Below are positions 34,701 to 46,700 of a DNA stretch of 64,000 bases, piece by piece. Source of the stretch: Angiostrongylus vasorum. Taxonomy: Eukaryota > Nematoda > Chromadorea > Rhabditida > Metastrongylidae. Below the pieces are notes generated by a model. It did no database searches. It was given only the letters and a program-made list of their open reading frames with translations, and was not told where the DNA came from. The position numbers and the translations under genes are program-made. Location of the stretch: positions 372,001 to 436,000 of the forward strand of contig JADANN010000274.1 of assembly GCA_018806985.1 (NCBI GenBank). Direction: 5' to 3'. Each line of letters begins with the position of its first letter. Position 1 is the stretch's first letter.

Positions 34701-37700
34701 TTCGCAGAGCATTACTGTGGTTATATTTCATATAATACGCTGAAAAAAAAACAGGCAATGGATAAAAAGTTGAAACATTGTGATTTCGACTGCGGTTTCA
34801 GCATAATTAGGTTCAACGCTGATTTCTGCTTTTCAGATGAATCCCGATGACAGGCAATTGTTGATAACAGCGACAGATAGGGTGTAAGAAAGGCAACGCA
34901 AGGACCTCGGTGGTGCAGTGGGTAACACGTGAGCGCCAGATAGGGTAAACGCGAATTCTGCTTTGGCCTAGGATTCTGAGTTTTGCAAATTTCTCAGCAT
35001 CACTGTGGTATCATTTCACATAATACTCTGCCATGGAAATAATAGGCAATAAATAAAAAGTTCGACATTCTTTACAGAACGTTTTGAGGATATTGTTGTG
35101 AAGTAGCCGAACAACACATAGAAAAGGGGGAACAATGCGTGAGGGAAAAAAATCGTTCCGGACAGATCAAAAGACTTCTAGACTGAAAAAAACACCCTCC
35201 CATGAAAAAGAAATAAGAAGGTAAATAAAAAAAATGAAGTTAAACAATTGTTAAACATGGTGATTGCCAGCAAATTTGTCCAGATGAGAAACGGTTAAAC
35301 TGTCTTTGTTTCAAAAACAGGATTATTGAATTCTCAGCGAAAAACTCTTAGTGAACTCGAAATTACGCGACAAGGCAAAATTTGATATCTCGTTGACATA
35401 GCTGCATTTGGCAAACTGTGAGCTGTAGAGGGTGTATAGAATCAGTCCATTATCAATAGTATCAATGAGGCTGAGAGAAAGACGAAACGAAGGACACGTA
35501 TGATGTGGTGGTAAACATGTTAGCCCCGGAAAGGGTAATAGAGAAGTTCAAACCCCGCAGCAGACACCTGCGGCCCGGAGCTTTGCAAATATCTCAGCAT
35601 CATTGTGGTTGTATTTCACATTGTACCCTGCTATGAAATAAGAAAATGCAGTAAATAAAAAGTAGTTACATTTTGATTTATACCACAGCTCCAGACTAAC
35701 TGGGTTCAAAGCCGATTTGTACTTCCCAGATCAATCCCGTTGACGGGTGATTGCTGATAGCGCCTATAAAACACAGCTGAGAGAAAGGCGAAACGAAAGA
35801 CCCACTTGGTGTGCCGCTGAACACGTTAGCACCGGAAACGGTAATAGCGACTTTCAATCCTTGCCGCAGACAGCTGTGGTCCGGAATTTTGAAAATATCT
35901 CGGCATAATTGTAACTGTCAATAAGGTTTGTAAATAAAACAGTCAAGCAAAAACATAAAAGGCTTATTCCTATTATAACTGAAGTGCGTGACTAAACCAT
36001 TCACGTGAATTTAAAATTATTTTATTTCACGAGACGCGACACCACATGTTGTGCATTTCTTGCATTCGATTAGTTTCCTCACATCCATACTCCACTAAAG
36101 TCTTCGAATTTTTGGAGGGCAGCTAGCTTCCACAGGTCTGCTAGTCATTTGCCAAGTCCGCAGGGAGGCAAAGTTTGGCGGCCCGCGCCGGGACAAGCCA
36201 GTTCACTTTGTGCGCGTTGAACGGCATTGCTACCACTGCTCAATACTCCCCCATAATTATAGGTTTATACGGCCCGCATTCTCCAAAATTTAGATGGGTG
36301 CACGGAACTTTTATTCCAACTAGCCACTCAGATATGCTTAGCTGATGCTTAAATCGTTCACTCTGTGAATATAGAAGGAAAAAAATAGAAAACGATTTTG
36401 ACAGTCTCAACATCCAAGAGTATTTAGGTTATCTTCATTGTAAGTATTTCTATGGATTCACCTCCAACAAGAAACTAAGTTTTGCAACAACCATGGGTGT
36501 TTCCTAAACAGTTCTAGCTCATGAACTATCGAGAATATTAGTTGAAATTCCGGCTTTTCCGGATTCACCTTTTGAAATAAATTTTATAACAGTGGACAGG
36601 CACAGATAAACAAGCTACCTATAACATTTTATAAAAAATCTATGAGTGGTTATCAAACTCCAGTAAAAAAAACGTCAACGAAGGTGAGTGCCCTTGAGTG
36701 CCCTTAAAGCACCTGTTTTTGAAGTGTAGTAAAATAAAAACAAATTAAACCGTGAAAATTGAAGGACTTTAACCAGTTACCTTCCAAACGGACTACAAGT
36801 GGCACTTCTAGACTGATTTTCCGACATGCAGACACTACTCCATTGGCAATTGTCGCGCAGTTAACAATGCCTCCAAAAATATTCACCAATACGCACTTCA
36901 CCTATAAAGTCTCATGATCTCGGAAATTAGCGTGCCCCAACGAAGAAACTGTGAAATCACAAGGAATAATCTTAGACTGATTCCTAGATTGCGAATATGG
37001 ACATCACTCACGCGTGGATCACTTGTAATAATTCGGAAAGCATGGAAAACTTGTTCTTCTGTTACTGAGCCCCCTACATCGAGAAAATTTGCTGGTTCAC
37101 CTCCTTTTAACTTGATGATATCCATCGTTGCCATAGCAAGACCAGCACCATTAACTAAAATAACAAATGATTACAAGCACGCTCAATATAAAATCTTCTT
37201 CCCAACTCCATTTTTCTCTCAGAACAATGCGGTTCGTTTCGAAAATGTTGCAGAGTGAATTTTGAGAAAGCAAACCCACCTAAACATGCGATGTTGCCCT
37301 CCATCCCAATGTAGTTCAAGCGATGCTTGTGTGCTTCTAATTCTCGCGCATCCTTAACAGTCTATAGCATAAGTTCAAACGATAAGAATAGTTCCTAGGA
37401 CCCACTTTCTATTAATGTCGACATTGTTCAATAACTCAGTGTTTTCTTCTTGAGCAAATACAAGTTTGTTAATAACGAGGTTTATTAAATAGTGGCTGAC
37501 GTTTCTGTGGTTTCGCTTTGTTCAGAGCCTGGTCAGGTCAAACTGAACAAGCAATCTGCTCAGCCAGACATTTTCATAGACCAAACAGAAAAAACTCAAT
37601 ACCTAAATAAACACCTTCTTTTAAACGCCGTTTTGTTCTTTATAAGTCTTTCAATTATTATTACAGAACAGCCTCACAGTCTTAAATGGCTGAGGAATCA

Positions 37701-40700
37701 GCCTGCGGTATGACGCTGGGTCACGCGTGATCACAGAACACTCCTCTTTGCGGCTCACTTTTGGATTTCCAGAATTAATCCAAAACGCTTCGACAGTTCT
37801 ACGCGATGGCGTTTCCGATTCCCTGTGCGAGGATAGTGACTTCTACTTCAAAATCTTCTCCGTTGTGTTTCCATGTCCTATACACGCCTTAAAGGGAATT
37901 TTTACTAATTTTAAACTTGCCCTAAGTAGGATCGCAGGCAGTGCTTCGAGATCGAATCCGTTACAATACTATACTTTATACGTTAAATAAGAACGAGGAA
38001 CAAGAAGTAGGGGCACTACCACGACCTCGTTTTCGTCAAGCGTTCTTTAGGAAGCAAGACATCAACTGCGAAGAAGACATCGATTCCCGTATATTTTCGG
38101 ACGAAAAGTTTGAAATCCTTAAGTACAATCGCGAAAGAAAGTTTAGTTCCAATCTCACAGTAGCCCAAAAATGTGGTTTGCGACAGGTTCCGGAATTAGT
38201 GTGGTCAAAAACTATTAGATTGTCTGTGGTAGGGTAGGAGAGTTTGTAGTAACCCCTCGTCGGTTAGTTACTGAAATAATGGAAAAACGTCTTGGAGACG
38301 TTTCCCTTTATCGGCCATCGTTTGAAAGGGAATTAAAAGTCAATCCCGAAAAATTCAAAGTGGAGTGGGTCAAAGTGGTAAGGAGAGCAAGTTTAAAAAC
38401 CATCAGCTATTTCGTAACTTAAAATTGAATTACCAGCATTTCCCGTGTATTACTTGCATATTAAAACACTTAAGTTACTACTCATTGATGATTTTGCGTC
38501 CACCAACCTTTCAATATTTAAAGATAGACCAGTAATTGGTGATGTAGAAGGGCCCATGAATAGAAGTGCACGATTTTTATATTTAACCCTCATCCAGTTA
38601 CTCAAACAGAAGCCAGCCTAACTCACGAACGCTCAAATGTTCCCGGATTATCTGCACAACGAGCGTGTGCTGTGGAGTCTTTCGACATTACCTCCCTTCG
38701 TGCTAACGTGTCGAATGACTCCTAATCCAAGCCATCCGCGAGCTCCCTATAGAACACGAAGAAGCAGTAAACATATATGGCCTATCGATTCAGCAGTCCA
38801 TGGTTCTCACAAAATAGTGCCTAAACTGTGGAATTTCAGACGTTCCAGGAAATATTACGCGTGAATGAGAGGGTTTGCTATGGGACAGCGACAAGCACCA
38901 AGCCATGCAACTGCGGCTGTCCAATAACCATTTTACTGTAGATGTACCGACGACTGTCATTTGCTCAACAGAGGAGGAAATAGACAAATGTTTCGAATTC
39001 ATAAACCAGCATACACAGGACATAAATTGCACCTAGGACGAAGCGAAGAAAGACTGTCCTCCGTTTTTGGAAGTTCCAACAAGCCTGCTCAGAAATGCGC
39101 ACATGACCAAATGGCATCGAAAGCCGAGTAACTAAAACGTACTGGTTCATTACTTCTCTTCTCACCTTTCACACACAAAATGGGCGCTCGTGTGAAAGAT
39201 GTTTCGAGCAGCAATCAGTGCGTGCACAGCAAGACAGGAAGAGGAATCCCTGAAATATGTGCGACAAATAATCACTTCCAATGGCTACGAAACTGTAGCT
39301 GCTTGGGATAGCTGCAACGGAAAAACCGCACCCAAAACCGTAATTCTAGAGAGGGTAAGGTCCCGTTTATCCTGATCTATATGTCCAACGCAATAAATGC
39401 AGCTATAAAATGTTGCTTAAGAAGAGCCAATCCAGAGAATTCAGCAGTAATTGAAATACCATTCAGCACACAAAGGCGCTAGCTTGTTCGTAACCGCCTG
39501 GTTGATCGCCTACCAACAACGCAAAAATTGCATTTGTCCTAATGATAGAGGTGGCAACTGCATGAACAGGAATACGGTATACCTTAAGCTATAGTACCTA
39601 GCATAACGTGTAGACCACTGTGCATCCATGTAAAAGGGCAGCTCGGTGGGAAACTTGAAACCAAACAAAGTACTCCACAAGGTATACAAAGGGCACAAAA
39701 AACATAACGAAGAAAATTTTGAAGTAAAGGTCACTAACTTCGTATATGAGTCTAAAATTGCTCCATAAAACTCCTCCCAACGGTTTACCGCCTCATCGTG
39801 GCTGGGAGGTGTTCATGGGTGTCGGACTGCGATATACAGCGAGGGGGATTCGTCCCCTGCAGGGTGTCCCAGGCTGAGAAGGAGTCCGGCGTTTCCCATC
39901 AGGAAGCCTAGCTAAGAGTAAACCAAAACCAGGATCTGCCACCGTCCTGGTATCAAAGTCGCATGGTGGCAAATCTCCCTCTGATCCACAAGGGCTGCGA
40001 CTGCCGTCGTGGTGACGACCTGGGAACTTTGGCTAGGTTGTCCTCGGGATTCCAGAGAACCACAATGGCTGAACCAGCAAATCTCCGAAAAGTGATGATT
40101 AAGCTGGGGCCCGCACAACTAGTGAGGACGGGCCGTTCAAGTATCAAGTAAGTAGAGGTCACCAACCTCGTAAACGAGTCTAAAATTGCAGCGCGTAAAA
40201 CTCATGACGCGCTTTTGGTAAATTGCAGAAATCCAAAACATAATCCGCAGAGATGAGTGCCTTGTTATCATTCGTGACCCCGTACGAAACTTCAACCTAA
40301 CTTTTGACTTAAGCTTAGCACTTTTCTCCCCCATGTAAGACTCTTTGCTGCTGATCTCTGTCAACCAACGGGAAGACTTACGAAGAACAAAACGGTAGGT
40401 GTTTAAAGGAAGCATTTCACTATGAGAATGGAAAGCTTATGCATTAAGATTTGTCTTCTGAGGCTATGAAAGTGTATAGCTGAGTAGATTGCATGTCAAT
40501 TTGACCTCTCTGGGCTTCGAAGAAGGTGAAACCGCCGAAACGTTAGCCATTGTTGGGAACAAGTTGTTTAACAACCTCGTGTAGGCAAGAATAATGTTAA
40601 CTCTACGATGTTTCTTCTCATAAATTTTCCGAAGGCAGGTTAGGACAGTAAAAGTGACATTTTGCAAAGAAAACGTCTCGTCTACAACGGTAAGAACAGA

Positions 40701-43700
40701 AAATTTTTCTTCCACTTTTTCATGTAGCCGGTAATACCGGCATAATCCTATTAGCGTAAGATTCACCTGTTCCGACCAATCTTCCATAGCGAAAACTTCT
40801 TTTTGACGAAACGCAGCACTATCGTCAAAATTCATTTTCGCATCAATGCAAAACACTGGAATTCCAAAGCAAATGTTGCTTTCTGGCAAGAGATAGAAGA
40901 TTGATCTAAATCTATCTAAGCTCACCGCGACCATCTTGAGTTTCTGCGAAAGGGTTTATCTCAATCTGAGTTGCATCCACAGCAATGAACAGATCGTACA
41001 ACCGTTTGATTTCGTTCGCAGCCTAGATACATAAAGTTGGAGCTTTATAACATTTTCCAAAACTGCCTTTAAAAATAGGCAATTTGGCGTTCCATATGCT
41101 AAATTGTCGAAGAAAACGTGGGTTGGATATGTGACGTGTATAAACGAGAACCGATGGACAAGAGCCGTTAGCCAGTGGATTCATCAGGATGTCAAACGCA
41201 CGTAAGCAAGACCACCGACCCGATAGTCAGAGTTCTTCATGAAAACTGTAGAAGAAAGACATGATGCTGAACGGATCGCGCGAGCAAGCAGAACCCACTG
41301 AGCTACTCTTGGACGCGGCAAGGAGAAATAGGTTAATTGACGCTCACCAGAGTCATTCTATGGTCAACGGCTCGATAGATGACAGATGCCAGCATCTTCA
41401 AAAATCCGCGAAAGAATGAATCGCAGGATCTTATAGCAAAATGTGTTGGAATTCTTTTTTAAAATCGACCATCATTAAAGCTCGTCAAGAATAATCAATA
41501 ATTTTTATATAACTGAGCTGACAGTGGGCTAGGATAAAAAAGACTCTACTCAAGTTCATTTTATTTTTATTCAACTAACGTTCCGGTGCCTAAGCCTTCT
41601 TCAGAGCCACGTTGATCCTAGTCGGTGGTATTCACGCGATGGTTCGAATCCCGAACGGCGATCCCTGTACTGGATTCGATTCAATGAAACTACGTGCACT
41701 CATAACACGATACCGACCAGTTTGGGACAATCGACCCGGATCACCATGGGTCCGGAGAAGAAGTAGCCGAAGCTTTAGCTAACTAGGAGTTTTTTTTATA
41801 CCTTGTGTCAGCTCAGTCATGCAGAACATTATTTTAGAATTTAATTGAAGATCTTAAGCGAGTTAGCACTACGATAGCATATAACATTACTAATGCAACA
41901 ATGGTTCCAGGTGAACCGGTAGCTTCTTGCTTCTCATGCAGTACAAAAATTCTGCACAGAAAAAGTTTAAATCGGCCCCCCGGTTTAACTCGGTTTAAAT
42001 CTGGGAAATACTTCACTTGATTCAAAGACAGTTATGACCTCTATAGAGGTCATATTATTTTCGGGAGTTTATTTTTGGCACACTGAACTTTATTCCTACG
42101 CTTTTGGTCAGTCGATAGCTTATCTTACGCAAATAAAAGCGGCCGTCGTCGTTGGTAATCTATTTTCTAGGCATAATAAATTACAAAAAAATTTTTACCA
42201 AAGGTAAGTTGATTTTTTTACTCCCTGCCTACTACAATTTTTTTACGGCAGGGTAGTACAACCACAATGATGCTGAGATGTTTGCAAAACTCCAGACCAC
42301 AGGTGCCTGCGGTGAGGAACGAACACGCTATTACCCTTTCCAGGGGCTAATGCGTTCACCACCATACCATTCGCGATCCTTCGTATTGTCTGTCTCTCAG
42401 CCAGTTTTCTACCTACCAGTGCCACCAGCAGTCACCCGTCAACGGAATTAATCTGGGGCACAAATCAGCATTGAACCCAGTTAAGCCGTGGCTGTAGTTA
42501 AAATCACAATGTTAACTTTTTATTTGCTGCCTACTACGATTTTTTTACGGCAGAGTATCATGTGCAGTATAACCACAATGATGCTGAGATATTTTTAAAA
42601 CTCCGGACAGCATGGGAAGGGTAATAGCACGTTCGTTAACCACCGCAGACACTTGGGGTCTGGAGTTTTTGCAAATTTCTCAGCATCATTGTGGTAAGTC
42701 GATTATTAATTGGCTGTTATTCCACTTCAAATCGTTACGATGAACCATGATTCTCCTACAGAATGAGCGGGCCTGAAATATACACCGCAATGTGGTTATA
42801 TGGTGTACCAAATCAACCTAAATTTATTACCATGCATTCTGTTACGACGATAGATCTCTGCTATAATCCTGTGATGTTCATTATCGCTTCAGTCCTAGTT
42901 GTCCAAATTACGGTCTAAATTGAACCAGAAACCCGATAACTATATTGATTTAGGAATCGTCGCTTAATTATTAAAAAAGACGTCCTATATACAACAAAGT
43001 TTTCCTACTGCATGAGAACATTTGTAAATATGCGGAGAGAATGACTCATCTGACAATCGAACAGTTTGGTTGGAAAGATCTGCATTACCTTTTCCTGACT
43101 ATGTGTGCACCTATGAACCACCCTAACATGAAAATTAGATTGGCCACTTCATTGTTTCACAGACGGGGGAAATCGGCTAAGGGTACCAGTTATCTATGAT
43201 GAAAGGTATTTGTGATGAGTATGTTGTTGATTTAAAATGCCTACCAATAAAGAAATAAACTATTGAAAAGTCTGCAAAGAGTCGTTTTACAAATTAAAAA
43301 CTATGCAAATGTATAACTACAACATTAACAAACTACTGTACACCCTTACACAATTTTATTCAAAAGAGACCCACTTTTAATGGCTTTAGTACGGAATAAC
43401 ATAGTATTTCCTAACTGTAAGCCAAAAAAACAGGGACAGAAATAAACAGAAATTTTATTAAATCTCAAGCAAGAAACTCACTGTTGTGGCGAGGTGTCCA
43501 TTAAACTTTAAATTCTTAGCAACCATCAGTGTCTGAGCATCAGTGATTCCGACGTTAATATCAACAGGCACCTTAAAAATGATGAAAAATGATGTTTATT
43601 AACTTATGAAATCCAAGGGTTCACAAGAGGCTAAGATTTCACCAGTGATGCCAATATTGCTTTCAACAGGCTTATTCAACGCCTTTGCATTTAGGTGATT

Positions 43701-46700
43701 TCGTTATAAAAGTATTAACAACCTTAAAAATCAAATCCGGTGTAACAGCAGCCACTTCTTCAATATCCATTCCTCCAGCAGGAGAAACGACAACTACAGG
43801 GCCATTTGATTCCTGATCCATAAGAACGGCCACGTAAGTCTCACGTCTAATTGGTACTCCTTCGGCAATCATCACCTATGAAAAAAAAGGGTAAAAGGTA
43901 AATCGTTCGATGTTGAAAAATCCTAAGAGATACGTCATGAATGGCTTAGAGAGTCCAACTCTAACCAAAAAATTTCATCAGCAGCAGATTCATGTTGGAA
44001 ATATAAAACTCTAACCATTGTGCATCGACCTTTATTTAACTTCGCTATAAATGATCAATGTACCTTATTTCACTGGTAAGCTAATGCGAGGTTGTTAGCA
44101 AACATTTATTCGGCTAACGTTTCAACGCCTTCGTCTCCATAAGAGCCGATGATTCGAGGCGGTGGTCCAAAATCGTTCATCTTCTCGACTTCGTTGTCGT
44201 GTTGAGTCGAATCTTCTTCCGTGAGCCACCGCTCGAATGAGGTAACCTCACCCAGAAGCGCTCTTTTATACTACAGTTGTTGTTGACAATGACTATCCGT
44301 TGGTAATAATTTGCTTAACAACGGATAATCCATCTTGCAGCGGTTGGCATATAAAACTCTAACTTAACCTAGTTGGAGTGCAGCAGGGGTACATTGCAAA
44401 ACACAGGTTACTCGTTTGACAATGTTTCCCGAAATAACCAACTTTGTGTATTCAGTTGTCTCTAAGATGTTCAATGAAATCGAGAGTATAGCGCATCCCA
44501 ATGGAATAGACAAACGGGGAACGTTTCGTCGTCTTATTCTCTCCTTTCGCTTATTCCCACAAATTACTCTATACCTGGATACTTGGATAGCCCGCCTTCA
44601 ATGGTTGTGCGAGCCCCCAGCATAATTTCCATTTTTTTCGGAATTTTGCTGGTTTAGCCATTGTAGTTCCCTGCAGCCCTGATGTCAGCGTAGCTAAAGT
44701 TTGCCCAAGGTCGTCAGCACCAAAAGCAGTGGCCGCCCCTGTGGATTAGAGGGAGATTTGCCACCACGCGACTTTGATACCAGGACGGTGGTGGATCCTG
44801 GTATTGGTTTACTCTTAGCTGGGCTTCCTGATAGAAACACCGGACTACTTCTCAGCTTGGGAGACTTAGCACGGAGGGATCAGTTCCCCTCGCTGCACAT
44901 CGCATCCCGACACCAAGGAACACCAAGTTACTCTATTGGTAACATAATCACTTTCAAAGATGGCACATAGATGTAGCGTCGTCTCAGTTGGATCTATTAA
45001 AGTCTTAGGTTTCCCTATTTAAGATAAATATTATTCGAAATAGGTAAAAATCCCAGTGTTCAGTTACAATTGGGTCTACAACCTCACTTAAACTTAATTA
45101 GTGATAAATGTCCTACCTTTTTGACCTTGACCCCATCTCTGGATGTCTGCTTTGTGACAAGATTTTTACCCACCATTTCATCCACAGACTTGAGTGCTTC
45201 AGAACGATTCGTTGTTATGAAAACTCCACCCAAATCCGGTCTTCCGTTGACGAAACGGCCTTTACCGCGACCGCCTGCCAGGATTTGCGCTTTCACGACG
45301 TACTCAATGTTTCCGTCACATATAAATGAAACAAACATTCTAAAATGTTATGGAAACGTTCGACTGTTAAAAATTCTTTAAAAACACTTTATTTCTATCT
45401 ACCGCTCACTATTTAGCCAAGGGTTTCTGAAATGTCCTACTAATTCTATTACTATGACCAACAAAAACAAAGTCAACATCAAAGCTTATTACCGAGCTCA
45501 AGCTGATTTCAAGTCATATATTTGTAAGGACTGGTAGACATTAAATGATTTGCACTCAACTTGGGCGAAAAGACTCCTTCTTTCAACTTATAACAATATC
45601 GCAGCTGATAGTCAACTGTGATCGGAAGAAGAAGCAATACAACCCACCGATATTTGCTTCATGTAAACCGTTATTGACTGTTTAGCTCCACAAGTATTTC
45701 ACTTAGTGAGAATACACGAGCGCTTTCGAAAATTGGGCATAGCCCTAGAATTTTCTAAAAAACTTAACGGAAAATAAACGCACCTAAGACTTTCACCTTC
45801 TCCTCAGCTTCTTGCTTGCTCGCCGCCACAATAAACTTTTGGACACTGCAACCATGTCTGTTGAGCAAATCTTTACTTTGATGTTCTTGCAAATTGAGAA
45901 GGCGTATCTGGCATGCCTGAAAAAAGCAAATAGTTATGTGAATCACATGGATACTTGATAAATAATATGGACGGCACGTCCTCACTGGTTGTGCGGGTTC
46001 CCAGCATATCCTTCATTTTTCCTGAGTTTTGCTAGTTCAGCCATTGCGTTTCCCTGGAGTCCTAAGATCAACCTGGTCAAAGTCTGCCCCAGCTCGTCAC
46101 CACCACAGGCAGTCGCCGCTCTTGTGGATCAGCGAGATTTGCCACCATGCGACTAGTTTGACATCAGGACGGTAGTAAATGATCCTGGTACTGGTTAACT
46201 CTCAGCTAGGCTTCTCGATGGAAACGCCGGACTCCTTCTCAGCCTAGGAGACCATGCCGGTGGGATGAATGCCTCCGCTGTACATCGCAGCCCCACACTC
46301 AGGAATACCTCCCAGCCACGATGAGGCAGTTAGGAGGTATGTGAATTAAAGCTGAACATATTGTTAAACTTCTCAGGGAATGACTGTAACAGTTCGATTT
46401 ATTCAAAAGAAACTTTCTTCCGCCCAAAATAAACGGATCATCGATTGAAACCTGTTCACTGATTGTAAAAATAACGGTTCTTTTAAATATTTATAATATT
46501 AATATTGTTCAGAAATTAATGCAGGATTTAAGCTGGTACTCTTTGGAGTGGCATTTCTCAACATGGAATAGACTTTATTAACTGAAATAAAAACCATTGG
46601 GATTTACAGATATTTGTCTAGAAGAAACACACTTGCTTATTACTGTGATGTGCATTCGGCGAGTTCCTCCACTTTCAGATCTCTAGGTGGTCCGAAGTAG

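Noticed and set aside
44701..44970. 89-codon plus-strand frame
   Set aside because: The same text recurs in every family D repeat in either strand, so it is repeat sequence, not a gene.
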